A stretch of DNA of 64,000 nucleotides from CAIQPS01 sp963721365 (GTDB taxonomy: Bacteria; Actinomycetota; Thermoleophilia; RBG-16-64-13): contig CAVRJE010000028.1 of assembly GCA_963721365.1 (NCBI GenBank), forward strand, positions 265,551 through 329,550, in the 5' to 3' direction. A program made the position numbers and the translations under genes. This document shows positions 1-9,516 of this stretch, piece by piece. The notes under the pieces were generated by a model, which worked only from the letters and a program-made list of their open reading frames with translations, did not search any database and was not told the origin of the DNA. Each line of letters opens with the position of its first letter. Position 1 is the stretch's first letter.

Positions 1-162
1 GCGCGGCGGACTGTAGCTCTTGCCCCTGGCCTCGATGACCCACGACGGCGCGTCTTCCTTATCGTCGAAGACGATGGGGCGCATCCGGGTGATCACGCCG
101 TCCTTGATGTACACCCTCACCGGACCGCCGACCGTGCACTGGATGAAGATCTGCTCCAGCAT
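1..162 (-). CDS. Transhydroxylase-type molybdopterin oxidoreductase, large subunit (N-terminus only)
   Basis: The minus strand reads an ATG at 162 followed by 54 codons to the window edge with no stop. The peptide contains FIQCTVGGPVRVYIKDGV and RMRPIVFDD, nearly the same as the start of the large subunit at 19728-22271 and close to Pelobacter transhydroxylase AthL as I remember it. The family has bis-MGD molybdenum and no Fe-S cysteine motif at the N-terminus, and none is seen here. It lies 97 bp downstream of the broken paralogue at 260-2788, so it may be the last gene of that transcript. The partial length prevents any statement about its active site. Confidence 0.8.
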   Translation of the reverse strand, partial: MLEQIFIQCTVGGPVRVYIKDGVITRMRPIVFDDKEDAPSWVIEARGKSYSPPR

Positions 163-259
163 CTCTCTACTGCCAGTCGTCCAAACTCCCGCCGACCATC
201 ACACCAGCATTCTTTCCCACGCGAGACCCGTACTCTTGCTGTAGGGCTGCGCAAATGCT

Positions 260-2788
260 TCAGGATGCTGTCTCCTCAACTCGTCGAGGCTCACCGCTCT
301 CGACAGCGAGCAAGAACCCACCGGAGACCATGCCCGTAGCGTTCTTAGACGTAGTATTCCGGGGGCTTATGGTATTGATGGCGCCGCCCCGGTCCAGTTC
401 ACCCGGTACGATCGGGTCGTACCTGGCGCCGTGGTCGATAGAGATGACGCCGGGCATGATGCGTTCGGTGACATAGGCCCCCACGAGGACCCCGCCCCTC
501 TCGTTGAACACCTTCATCACATCTCCGTGGCCTATGCCGTGCCTGCGCGCATCGTCGGGGTTGATCCAAGCCGTCTGGTAGGCGTATCCATCCGGTCCCA
601 CGATCTTGCAGGTCTCGATCTCCCGCAGCCACTGCATGTCATCGTGCTGGGAGTGCACGCGCCACCGCGGATGGTTGGACACACAAAGGTACGGATAGAG
701 CTTCGCCCGATCGCCTGCGAGCCTCTCGTCGTGGGTCGGACCTCGTTCGACCCAATGCGGGACCGGGGGTCGTTCCTGGTCGTCGGGGAAGTGATCGGCC
801 AGACGTTGCGAGAAGAACTCTAGCTTGCCGGTCGGGGTGGAAAGCGGGTGGTTCTCAGGGTCTTCGACAAACCCCCGCAGGGCAATGTCGTCCTTCTGCC
901 AGTCGGGGTCGTTGGGGATGACGAAGTGCCCTTTCTCTTTGAACTCCTCCCAGCTTATGAACCCATCCACGCCGGAGGTGTCAAATCCGACCCTTATCCA
1001 CTCCTCTACAGACTTACCGCCCGTATACTCATCCAGTACTCCCAGCTTCTCCGCGATCGCGCATACCACCTCATAGTCGCTCTTGGATTCGCCCCGGGGC
1101 TCGATGCACTTCTCGTCCAGGAACAGAGTGCCGAACTCCGCAGTGAGATTATCCACGCCGATGTCATCGAGCTCGAACTTGGTCGCTACCGGCAGGATGA
1201 TGTCGGCGAACTGGCAGTCGTTCTCTATCCAGGGATGCTGAGCGAGAATGAACTCGATCTTGGGGTTCTGGAAGGCTTTGGCAATATAGTTCGAATCGTT
1301 CCAGCAGGTCATCAACGACGGTGTATCGGTCCACATCATGTGGATCTCGGGAGCATCCGTCGACCGGGTACTTGTACTCCACGAACTGCTCTTCGGTGAG
1401 GTCTCGGCACCACGCAGTCCCGTACCAGGATATGGGCGCGTCGTTGATCGCCTCGTGTATCTTGTTCTTAGGGATCATCTGAACCGCATTGTCTCTCTGC
1501 GCCCTGGAAGTTGAAGCCCCTGTTGGCCGCCTCAACGCTGGGGAACAGAAGATGACGGGGAACCGGTATCGATTTCCCGAAAACAAACTCAGGAGGATCC
1601 TCTCCTCCCATGAGACCCCATTCGATGGTGCTCAGCATGTGGCGGCCCGGCTTGCCCAGACCCTGCATGCCGAGGAGGCAGACCTCCAGCCTGACGTTTT
1701 CCGTGGCGTAAGGCGACCTCGACCATGTTGCCGCCGTTGCCATGCACCGTTGAGGTAGGGGCCATGGCCCAGGCCCGCGCCAGAGCCTTGATGATCCGGG
1801 ACGGGACTCCGGTCTTTTCAGCCGCCCACTGGGGGGTCTTCGGGACCCCGTCTTCCTCGCCCAGGACATAGGCTGCGAACTTGTCGAACCCCACGACGTG
1901 GGTCTCGACATAGTCTTTGTCGTAGGTGTCCTCTTTCAGCCACTGATAGGCGATAGCGAGGTACAAGGCTGCGTCCGTGTTCGGCAGGATGGGGATCCAC
2001 TTGTCGGCGTGCACCGCCGCGCCGTAGTTCAGGTCGGGACAAACGTAGACCTGTTTGATACCGAGCTCGCTGAACCAGTAGCAGAGCTGGCTTACGGTCT
2101 GGCCTCCCCAGCCCCACGGGGTGGTCTCCGGATCGCACCCGGTGAAAAGGAGCGTGTTCGCGTGCTCGGCGATATCCGGGATGATGTTTCGCTGGTAGGC
2201 CGACTTGCCTATCGGTTCGCATCCCCAGACATGCTTGGCGCCCCAGTACCAACCCTCCCAGCTATCCGGATTCCTCACCTGCAGCGTGTATCCACCCAAT
2301 AGCGAAAGCAGCGGACGGTTGCAGCCGTGCGCGGCGTGCACCACCTTCGTTTCGGAGTGCCCGTCAGCCTGTGCCAGGATGGCACCCAGGCCGTACTCTT
2401 TTTCGATACGCCGTATTTCCGTAGCAATGATGTCGGTCGCTTCGTCCCATGAGATGCGGACGTATTTGCTCTTGCCACGATTCTGGGGGTTGCGCTCGCC
2501 TTTGGGATCCCAGTCGACACGTTTGAGCGGGTACATCGTCCGGTTGGGCGAGTTGACGCGGTTCTTGTACGCGAGCGTGAAGGGCGGAATAAGCGTCTTC
2601 ATACTGGCCTCGAAGACCTGTCCGCGGGCCTCCATCCTCCAGGGTTTCACGTCATATTTCCAGTCGAAGTGGAACGGCCGTATTCTGACTATCTTCCCGT
2701 CCTTGACATCCACCTGGACGCAATTCGAGTCGATACCAACACCGAGGAAAGACAAGCCCTTGACTACGGTCTTCTCAGTTCCCCCCAT
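260..2788 (-). CDS. Transhydroxylase-like molybdopterin oxidoreductase, broken by about three frameshifts
   Basis: Paralogue of the intact protein at 6210-8840, to which it aligns from end to end when three frame changes are allowed, near 1725, 1490 and 1345. The N-terminal 370 residues hold RNPDSWEGWYWG, where the DS pair corresponds to the Mo-ligand serine and neighbouring aspartate of Pelobacter transhydroxylase. The C-terminal part holds QFADIILPVATKFE and the family's final MGD-binding region. Corrected length would be about 840 residues, normal for this family. Breaks occur in well conserved stretches and the downstream frames stay open and conserved, so sequence error is more likely than decay, although pseudogenisation of a duplicate is possible. 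Substrate is unknown; a polyhydroxylated ring is likely by family. Confidence 0.8.
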
Positions 2789-3238
2789 TGATCAACCCGC
2801 CTTTCTCAATGTGACGGTCTAGAGCGATCACTCTCCCCGTTCCCAGCATCCACGCGTTCTCCCATGTCGTCCGCGCCGGATCCCGACTGCTCCTCTCTAC
2901 ACGCAATCTGACAGATCGGTAGAACCTTCATGCCCCTTCTACTTCCACAACTGCCTCCTTCGTTCGCGACAGCCCGGGACGTCTACATGGCGGGAGCGGT
3001 GAGCTTCGCCGTCCCGCCAATACGCTACGTTTTACTGTATGAGACAGTATGCTTCACTGAGTGACAAGAAGATAGAACAGAGGTGATGAGAAAGTCAACA
3101 CGGAGAATAGGAGTGGCTGCCGCCCAGAGCTTTGGGACTGGTCTTGCCCCCAATCAGTTCGGAAACGGCACAACGCGCCGTTCAGAAGAGGCGGTGATCT
3201 GCATGCGACCGTCCGTGAGCCGTTTGACAAGAACCGGA
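2789..3238. other. 450-bp non-coding interval upstream of the broken molybdopterin gene
   Basis: No conserved reading frame was recognised on either strand. It contains the dyad cluster at 3033-3064, described separately, and a pyrimidine-rich stretch around 2880-2960. It separates the IclR gene from the oxidoreductase gene, both on the minus strand, and probably holds the promoter of the latter. Confidence 0.5.
3033..3067 (-). promoter_or_regulatory. Candidate promoter with two dyads, possible IclR site
   Basis: Two inverted repeats lie side by side: TACTGT (3033-3038) with ACAGTA (3044-3049), and TCAC-TGA-GTGA at 3054-3064. The second shares the TCAC-N-GA-GTGA core with the longer palindrome at 5840-5866. 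On the minus strand TTGTCA (3067-3062) and TCTCAT (3044-3039) are 17 bp apart and could be -35 and -10 elements. The start codon of the oxidoreductase is 250 bp further on, so the leader would be long. Regulation by the adjacent IclR protein is inferred. Confidence 0.4.
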
Positions 3239-4015
3239 CTAGATACCGTTCGCCTGATCCAGCCGTCCCCCCATGTCACTCGCGGCAGAACGCAGCTGAT
3301 CGATGAAGGAAGGTAGCGCGCCTTCTGAGAAGCGCTCAACAGGAACGACAAGCGCAAGCGCAGCCACCGCATTCCCGCGCCAGAAGATGGGAACGGCTAC
3401 CGCACAAGTCCCCAAGTTGTGTTCTTCGTGGTCGTAGGCCACACCCTCCTTGAACACCCGCTCCAATCTCGCGCGGGCAGCCTCTGGGTCAATAAGGGTG
3501 TTTTGCGTGAACCGCTCGGGCCGTATTGAAGCCAGCATTCTTCGTCTTGTGCCCTCACTGGCGAAAGCCAGCAGGATCTGCGAGTGGACGTTCCACGTGG
3601 CATGCAGGGGATGGAGATTGCTGGCCGGGACCTTCGGCACAAACCCTCTGGACGGGGGCAGTATGTACGCGATCTGGACCACATCCCCGCGCCTCACCCC
3701 GAGCACCACACCCTCCTGGGTCGATTCTGCCAGGGCGCGAAGATCGGTGTTCAGAATCTGGGCAAATACCGTCCCACTCCCCAGGGTGTAGAGTGCCATC
3801 GCCCAGGTCGGTCCGACGCCGTATAGTTCAGATTCAGCATCGTAGGTGAGATACCCCTCGGCCTCAAGAGCCTTGGCGAACCGATAGGCCGTCGACCGAT
3901 GCAGGCCAGTTCTTCTGCTGAGCTCGGCTAGACTCAGGGTAGCAGTGTTTGCCGTGAACTGACCGAGAATATCCAGTCCCCGTGAGAGGGCTTGAATCGG
4001 GCCTTGCCCGCTCAT
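3239..4015 (-). CDS. IclR-family transcriptional regulator
   Basis: A 258-residue protein of normal IclR length. Residues 1-70 form the winged helix-turn-helix (ALSRGLDILGQF, then LSLAELSRRTGLHRSTAYRF), and the rest is the GAF-like ligand-binding domain with VPIFWRGNAVAALALVVP. IclR proteins usually bind aromatic or organic-acid effectors and control nearby catabolic genes. The ATG at 4015 has AGGAG about nine bases upstream. It sits between a binding-protein gene and the broken oxidoreductase, on the same strand. Two dyads sharing a TCAC-GA-GTGA core flank it (3054-3064, 5840-5866) and are the obvious candidate targets. Confidence 0.92.
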   Translation of the reverse strand: MSGQGPIQALSRGLDILGQFTANTATLSLAELSRRTGLHRSTAYRFAKALEAEGYLTYDAESELYGVGPTWAMALYTLGSGTVFAQILNTDLRALAESTQEGVVLGVRRGDVVQIAYILPPSRGFVPKVPASNLHPLHATWNVHSQILLAFASEGTRRRMLASIRPERFTQNTLIDPEAARARLERVFKEGVAYDHEEHNLGTCAVAVPIFWRGNAVAALALVVPVERFSEGALPSFIDQLRSAASDMGGRLDQANGI

Positions 4016-4277
4016 CGTGTTGACTCCTGTCGACTGCGTCTATCCACGTCAGCTACGAACCGCGTCATTGACACAACAGAAGGTCGCGCCAAAGACGACT
4101 ACTAGTATGCCTCGTCGGCTGCCCCGATAACCCGGCATTTCGGCGAGGGCATCGCGTTTCCACTGTGCCATGTGCTCCTGCAGAGAGGAGGGACCGCGAG
4201 GAAACCCTTTTGAGGTTGGATCTCCCCGCGGCCCCTGTCCGCGTTCTGCCATCTAGGCGGGCTTCAGGAAAGTTCGG

Positions 4278-5738
4278 CTAGGAGTATTGCATCTCCTGCA
4301 CCGGGCTCACTGCCGCGCCCGGGGGCAAGAACTTGGCCGCGACCATGACCTGCTCGAAGGGCCACTTCGCGCCCTTGCGCCACTGTGCCGCGGAGGTAGG
4401 CATCCTCAGGCAGTTAGGTACCGGATGCGTCACCGGGTCGCTCGCGGTCGGATCGACCGGCAGGGTAAAGTCGACCGGCCCATACATCGTGTCCACTTTC
4501 GCGGTAGAGATAGCCTTGATAACCGCTTCCTTGTCGGTTGGGTCAGCAGCCTGCTTCAGTGCGGAGACGTAGAGCTCCATGAGCGAGTAGGCCTCCGTCC
4601 CCGAAACCCATTGGTTGCCGGTGTCGGCCTCGTAGGCGTCGGCGATCTCCCGGCAGGTCTGTCCGGTGAACGAGCTCTTGTACGGATAGCTGGCGTGCCA
4701 GGCCAACTCGGTGGTCAGTCCGTATGCGCTGGGACCGATGGCTTCACACGTCTTGGCAAAGGTCAACGCCAGGGCCATGGTGCAGGCTTTTGGCTTGAGA
4801 TTCTGTTGTAGACACTGTTTCCAGAAGTTCGTGAAATCGCCGGCGGTCATCAAGCCCGTGATGATTTCGGCGCCGAACTTCTTATACTCGCTGATTTGCT
4901 GCGTGTAGTCTTCACTGCCCACTTGGTAGAAGCCCGTCTCATCCACTTGATAGCCGGCCTTCGTGAACCAGAACGGACCCCCCGTAGCCGGGTCGCCCCA
5001 GGCCTGCCCGTCGGTGCCGTTACTGTAGTTAGCTCCGACTTTCTTGTTCGTCTGGAGTTGGTCCCACATCTCGGTGTAGCACTGAGCCATGGCCTCCGTC
5101 CCTACGCAGAGCGCGTACCCCCACTTGAAGGGTTGGGGATTCTTCGGGTCCTTCTGGCGGCTGAAGAAGAACGGCTGCCAGGGGCCCGAGACCATGAGAC
5201 CCGGGCATCCCAGGGCCTCGCACTGGTCGGCGGCCGGGATCATGGTGTCCGGGGCGCCGGCGGCAAAGATCATGTCCACGTTCTGGTTGGTGATCAAGTC
5301 GCCGGTAACCTGAGCGCAGCGGTTGCTGTCCGATTGCGTGTCCTGAGTGGTCATCTTGACCAGATGCTTCTTCCCGTCACCGCAGACCACGCCATCCGCG
5401 AGGACCTTGGTCCACTGTCCGTACACCCAGTCGAACGGGATGGTGAACGTCGACAAGGCGCCAGTCTTGGGAATAACGATGCCTACGCTGAGGTCCCTGC
5501 CGGATTCCGCAGCTGCCGACACGGTCGTGGTCGCGCTCGCCGTGGTGGTTGTAGCCGCGGCGACGGACGTGGTGGTGGCTGCAACCGTGGTAGTCGGACC
5601 GGCAGCGGTCGTGGTAGTCGCCGTTCCGCCGCAGGCGGCGATCAGTCCGCCGAGACCGCCGGCGGCCCCGATGCTCGCGCCGGCTATTCCGGCGATCTTG
5701 AGGAATTCCCTGCGGTTTACGGCCTTCTCTTCTGACAT
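4278..5738 (-). CDS. Branched-chain amino acid-type ABC transporter substrate-binding lipoprotein (Tat signal)
   Basis: About 486 residues from the ATG at 5738, preceded by GGAGGGGGACAGAG; the open frame extends upstream but only this start has a good ribosome site. The N-terminus reads VNRREFLKIAG, a twin-arginine signal, followed by the lipobox LIAAC and a Thr/Ala-rich linker to about residue 80. The remainder is a Peripla_BP_6 domain (VGIVIPKTGALSTF near its start). Tat export of a lipoprotein binding protein is shared with the proteins at 53662-55096 and 58601-60094. No permease genes lie nearby, so it probably serves a shared liv-type permease. The ligand is unknown; aromatic acids are plausible from context. 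Confidence 0.9.
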   Translation of the reverse strand: MSEEKAVNRREFLKIAGIAGASIGAAGGLGGLIAACGGTATTTTAAGPTTTVAATTTSVAAATTTTASATTTVSAAAESGRDLSVGIVIPKTGALSTFTIPFDWVYGQWTKVLADGVVCGDGKKHLVKMTTQDTQSDSNRCAQVTGDLITNQNVDMIFAAGAPDTMIPAADQCEALGCPGLMVSGPWQPFFFSRQKDPKNPQPFKWGYALCVGTEAMAQCYTEMWDQLQTNKKVGANYSNGTDGQAWGDPATGGPFWFTKAGYQVDETGFYQVGSEDYTQQISEYKKFGAEIITGLMTAGDFTNFWKQCLQQNLKPKACTMALALTFAKTCEAIGPSAYGLTTELAWHASYPYKSSFTGQTCREIADAYEADTGNQWVSGTEAYSLMELYVSALKQAADPTDKEAVIKAISTAKVDTMYGPVDFTLPVDPTASDPVTHPVPNCLRMPTSAAQWRKGAKWPFEQVMVAAKFLPPGAAVSPVQEMQYS

Positions 5739-5839
5739 CTCTGTCCCCCTCCATCGATGTGGCCTTGCGGTGCCAAACATCTCTTTCGACAGCGGGACCA
5801 GCTGGGAAAGTGGCTCAACAGGTTCCGCTGCCGACAAGA

Positions 5840-5866
5840 GCTGTGTTTCACCGAGTGAAACACAGC
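5840..5866. promoter_or_regulatory. 27-bp near-perfect palindrome, candidate IclR operator
   Basis: The arms GCTGTGTTTCAC (5840-5851) and GTGAAACACAGC (5855-5866) are perfectly complementary around a 3-base centre, CGA. The site starts about ten bases after the predicted transcription start of the binding-protein gene, a position typical of repressor sites. Its core matches the smaller dyad at 3054-3064. IclR encoded next door is the best candidate binder. Confidence 0.6.
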
Positions 5867-5883
5867 GTTTCCCCGTGTGAACT

Positions 5884-5912
5884 ATCGTAGCGCCGGGGCA
5901 AATGCTCGTCAA
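5884..5912 (-). promoter_or_regulatory. Sigma-70-type promoter of the binding-protein gene
   Basis: TTGACG (5912-5907) and TACGAT (5889-5884) are separated by 17 bp on the minus strand. Predicted start is near 5877, with the palindrome at 5840-5866 immediately downstream and the ATG at 5738. Confidence 0.55.
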
Positions 5913-6209
5913 TCCCTGCGGGCAAGGAGTGCCGCCGATGACGTAGTCGACGGGCTCGGCCAGGTCCTGGCGTGCGATCCTCTCCCCCTGTGGTTAGGCT
6001 GAGAGAAGGGCCGGCTGGGCACTCAGACGGGAAGACTGCGATGAGTCAGGGGCGACGATGAGCGTCGCACGGAGGGACCTGCTCCCCGACTGCTCCGAGT
6101 TCCTCAGTCGGCACTGGAACTCGTGTCGGCCAGAATTATTTCGACCCGCAGGCCTGAGACTCAGTCGTACCGTCTGCTGATAGCATCCGGGTATTCCCGT
6201 GTCAATTCA
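5913..6209. other. Non-coding interval, nothing recognised
   Basis: About 300 bp between the end of the intact oxidoreductase gene and the promoter of the binding-protein gene. No conserved frame, RNA gene or strong terminator hairpin was found. Confidence 0.4.
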
Positions 6210-8840
6210 TCAGGCCAACATCCTTTCATAAGTCAAACCAGACGCCTTGTCGTAGGGACGGGAGAACGCGTCGGGGTGCTCTCTCCGTAACTCATCCAAG
6301 TCTGCCCGCTCCACGTCTACCAAGAATCCACCGGAGACCATGCCGGTTGCGTTCTTGGAGGTGGTGTTTCTGGGGGTGATGGTGTTAATCGCTCCCCCCC
6401 GGTCCAGTTCTCCGGGGATGATGGGGTCGTATCTGGCCCCGTGGTCCACGTAGATGACGCCGGGCATGATGCGCTCGGTGACATACGCGCCAACAAGCAC
6501 TGCACCGCGTTCGTTGAAGACCTTCATCACGTCCCCGTGGGTGATGTAGTGCTTCTTGGCATCTTTCGGGTTGATCCAGGCGGTCTGGTAGGCATACCCA
6601 TCCGGTCCCACGATCTTGCAGGTTTCAATCTCGCGCAGCCACTGCATGTCGTCGTGCTGGGAGTGCACCCGCCAGCGAGGATGATTGGAGACAACCAGAT
6701 AGGGATAGATCTTGGCTCTATCTCCGGAGAGTCGTTCGTCGTGACTTTCCCCCCGTTCGATCCACTTGGGAACGGGGGGACGTTCCTCATCACCCGGGAA
6801 GTGATCGGCCAGGCGCTGGCTGAAGAACTCCAGCTTCCCGGTGGGAGTGGAAAGCGGGTTGCTCTCGGGGTCTTCGGCAAAACCTCGAAGCGCGATCTCG
6901 TGCTTGTCCCAATCAGGATCGTTGGGGATCACGAAGTGACCTTCTTCTTTGAACTCCTCCCAGGTTATGAGGTGATCGATACCACAGGTGTCGAAGCCGA
7001 CCTTGATCCAGTCTTCAACGGACTTGCCGCGAGTCAGTTCCTCGAGGACGCCCAGCTTTTCTGCAATCGCGCAGACGCACTCGTAGTCGCTTCTTGATTC
7101 GCCTTTGGGCTCGATGCACTTGGCGTCGTAGAACACCGATCCATACTCGGCGGAGTAGTGGTCCACCCCGATGTCGTCATTCTCGAACTTGGTGGTCACC
7201 GGCAGGATGATGTCGGCAAACTGGCAGTCGTTCTCTATCCAGGGATGCTGGGCCAGGATGCACTCGATCTTGGGATTCTGATAGGCCGTTGCCGTGTAGT
7301 TGGAGTCGTTCCAACAGGTCATGAGTGCTGGCGTATCGGTCCAAAGCATGTGGACCTCAGAGCAGCCGTCCTTGGGATACTGGTACTGGATGAACTGATC
7401 CTCGACCAGCTCTTGGCAGAAGGTGGTCCCGTACCACCTTATGGGATTCTCAGGAGACGCTTCGTTGATCGCAACGTGGATCTTGTTCTTCGGGATGATC
7501 TGGAGCGCGTCCTCTTCGCTCATGGGACCGGCCCCGCGGTTGGCGGCATTGATGTTCGGATACATGGAGTGACGGGGCACGCACACCGATTTGCCGAAGT
7601 TGAACCGAGGCGAGGAGGTCCACCTGGGTCCGGCCGGATCGGGATCGCCCATCAGTCCCCACTCGATAGTGGTCCACATGAAGCGTCCCGGCTTGCCCAT
7701 GCCTTGCATGCCGAGAAGACAGACCTCTAGCCTCATGTTCTCTGTAGCGTAGGGTCCTCGAGCCATGTTGCCGCCGTTGGCGTGGACGGTGGAGGTGGGG
7801 ACACTGGCCCAGGCCCGAGCAAGCGCCTTGATGACGCGCGAGGGCACAGTGGTTTTCTCTTCCGCCCACTTGGGGGTCTTGGGGACGCCGTCTTCTTCAC
7901 CCAGGACATAGGAAGCAAACTTGTCAAATCCGACTACATGGGTGGCAACGTACTCTTTGTCATAGGTGCCGGCCTTCAGCCACTCGTAGGCGATGGCCAG
8001 GTAGAGAGCGGCGTCGGTGTTGGGAAGGATGGGGATCCATTTGTCGGCGTGAACCGCCGTCCCGTAGTTCACGTCTGGGCAAATGTAGATCTGCTTGATG
8101 CCCAGTTCCGTGAACCAGTAGCAGAGCCGTGAGACAGTCTGGCCGCCCCAACCCCACGGAGTCGTCTCCGGATCACATCCCGCATAGATGAGCATCTGGG
8201 TGTGCTCGGCAATGTCGGGGATGATGTTGGACTGATAGGCGGCTTTCCCCACAGGTTCACAGCCCCAGACGTGCTTGGCTCCCCAGTACCAGCCTTCCCA
8301 GCTGTCGGGGTTGCGGGTCTGTAGGCTGAAACCGCCCAGAAGTTCCATCAGTTTGCGACTGCAGCCGTGCGCGGCGTGAACGGTCTTGCTTTCGCCGTGG
8401 CCATCGGCCTGGAGGAGGACACCGGTTGGTCCATAGGTGTCGATGACTCGCCGGATCTCAGCGGCAATGAGATCGGTAGCCTCGTCCCACGAGATGCGCA
8501 CATACTTGCTTTTGCCCCGGTTCTGGGTGTTGCGTTCGCCCTTCGGATCCCAATCAACCCGCTTAAGTGGATACATTGTCCGGTTGGGTGAGTTGACTCG
8601 GTTCTTATAGGCTAGGGTGAATGGCGGGATAAGCACCTTCGTGCTCGCTTCGAAGACCGTGCCCCGCGCCCTTATCTTCCACGGCTTGACGTCGTACTTC
8701 CAGTCGAAGTGGAAGGGTCTAATCCTGACGATCTTGCCGCCCTTGACATCCACCTGAACGGTGTTGCCGTCCTCGGTGACACCGGAGAATGACAGCCCCT
8801 TCACAACGGTCTTCTGAGTTTCTCCCACTTGCTGACCCAC
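6210..8840 (-). CDS. Transhydroxylase-like molybdopterin oxidoreductase, intact
   Basis: An 876-residue protein, the length of Pelobacter pyrogallol-phloroglucinol transhydroxylase large subunit. The N-terminus has no Fe-S cysteine motif. RNPDSWEGWYWG near residue 175 carries the serine that ligates molybdenum in that family, and PWIENDCQFADIILPV and the C-terminal MGD region are present. It differs clearly from the large subunits at 17-22 kb (for example GHGESK replaces the SSHH segment around the substrate histidine), so it may use another substrate; a resorcinol-hydroxylase-like role is an alternative. No small subunit is adjacent. The start is GTG at 8840 with AAGGGA upstream; GTG at 8828 is possible because the paralogue begins there. 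Confidence 0.85.
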   Translation of the reverse strand: MGQQVGETQKTVVKGLSFSGVTEDGNTVQVDVKGGKIVRIRPFHFDWKYDVKPWKIRARGTVFEASTKVLIPPFTLAYKNRVNSPNRTMYPLKRVDWDPKGERNTQNRGKSKYVRISWDEATDLIAAEIRRVIDTYGPTGVLLQADGHGESKTVHAAHGCSRKLMELLGGFSLQTRNPDSWEGWYWGAKHVWGCEPVGKAAYQSNIIPDIAEHTQMLIYAGCDPETTPWGWGGQTVSRLCYWFTELGIKQIYICPDVNYGTAVHADKWIPILPNTDAALYLAIAYEWLKAGTYDKEYVATHVVGFDKFASYVLGEEDGVPKTPKWAEEKTTVPSRVIKALARAWASVPTSTVHANGGNMARGPYATENMRLEVCLLGMQGMGKPGRFMWTTIEWGLMGDPDPAGPRWTSSPRFNFGKSVCVPRHSMYPNINAANRGAGPMSEEDALQIIPKNKIHVAINEASPENPIRWYGTTFCQELVEDQFIQYQYPKDGCSEVHMLWTDTPALMTCWNDSNYTATAYQNPKIECILAQHPWIENDCQFADIILPVTTKFENDDIGVDHYSAEYGSVFYDAKCIEPKGESRSDYECVCAIAEKLGVLEELTRGKSVEDWIKVGFDTCGIDHLITWEEFKEEGHFVIPNDPDWDKHEIALRGFAEDPESNPLSTPTGKLEFFSQRLADHFPGDEERPPVPKWIERGESHDERLSGDRAKIYPYLVVSNHPRWRVHSQHDDMQWLREIETCKIVGPDGYAYQTAWINPKDAKKHYITHGDVMKVFNERGAVLVGAYVTERIMPGVIYVDHGARYDPIIPGELDRGGAINTITPRNTTSKNATGMVSGGFLVDVERADLDELRREHPDAFSRPYDKASGLTYERMLA

Positions 8841-9234
8841 TTTCCCTTACTTTGGCACCTATTGGAAAAGTCGCTCGGCCGCCTCCACACTTCGCAGTCC
8901 CTTGGCGGCAGACTCGATTTGGGTGAGAAGATCGGCGGCCGGGGTGTTCCAGAACGTCGGAGAGGTTGCCATTCAGCTCCTGGGGACTGTACGCGAGGTC
9001 TCCGCCTGGTTTCTGCTTGCAGTATCGCCGCTTAAGGACAGGAGGAAGACTATCAGGCCCGGGCTCTTCTCGCGACGTTTCCAGCCGGGGGATCAGGAGG
9101 GCCGTTCATCCGGTGTGTTTGCATCCGTTTCGGTCTGTCCGCTGGTGACGCGTCAAGTCCCAGTACCCGTGTTACACCCTGGCTCCGTTACCTTTGTTAC
9201 AGTCACCCCGGCCCCGACGGTTCTTGTCGATCTC
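8841..9234. other. Non-coding interval next to the insertion-sequence remnant
   Basis: No conserved frame was recognised. The right part, at 9163-9201, contains short repeats interpreted as an IS end. The rest may be promoter of the oxidoreductase gene or foreign remnant sequence. Confidence 0.4.
9163..9201. repeat. Pair of short direct repeats, probable insertion-sequence end
   Basis: Plus-strand GTACCCGTGTTACA (9163-9176) and GTTACCTTTGTTACA (9187-9201) are related copies (GTTAC/GTAC followed by TTTGTTACA-like sequence) about 25 bp apart. They lie 34 bp beyond the stop of the transposase remnant. Multiple terminal repeats of this kind are typical of the ends of IS elements with Mu/retroviral-type transposases. 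Confidence 0.45.
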
Positions 9235-9411
9235 TCAGGAAGCCTTCTCTTTTCGCGGACGGCCCCCAGGATTGGCGAAGGCCCCGTGCTCTTTCTGGCG
9301 GTCGTGCCGAGCCGCATGCGTGCGGATGAGCTTGCCTTGGAAGACGATCTGGACTGTGTCGCCGGCTAGCGAGACCTCCACGCTTCTGCCCCGATAGCCG
9401 TTCCCCACCTG
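9235..9411 (-). mobile_element. C-terminal remnant of an rve/Mu-type (IS481- or IS21-like) transposase
   Basis: The minus strand encodes about 58 residues ending at TGA 9237-9235. The segment GYRGRSVEVSLAG, then VQIVFQGKLIRTH, then KEHGAFANPGGRPRK is the familiar beta-barrel tail after the DDE domain of rve-type transposases. The catalytic domain is absent: upstream of about 9411 the sequence switches in another frame to the start of a short-chain dehydrogenase. This is therefore a junction left by insertion followed by deletion. The exact IS family cannot be set from the tail alone. Confidence 0.65.
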
Positions 9412-9491
9412 ATGGGCCCGAGCGCGATGGGGCGCCCCAACCCGCCGGCGCCTCCCGTCACGATCGCAACCTTGCCTGCTAGATCGAACAC
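9366..9491 (-). pseudogene. Short-chain dehydrogenase, truncated after the nucleotide-binding motif
   Basis: GTG at 9491 with GAGGAGG just upstream starts VFDLAGKVAIVTGGAGGLG, the N-terminal strand and TGxxxGxG motif of the SDR family. Similarity ends near 9411, where transposase-tail sequence begins in another frame; the open frame stops at 9366. The start is 25 bp after the end of the 3-hydroxyacyl-CoA dehydrogenase gene, so the intact ancestor was the last gene of the catabolic operon. Confidence 0.7.
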
Positions 9492-9516
9492 TTGGACCTC
9501 CTCTTGCTCTTTCGCC

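Noticed and set aside
4049..4252. 67-residue minus-strand frame between the IclR and binding-protein genes
   Set aside because: No ribosome site, no recognisable motif, atypical composition; likely chance.
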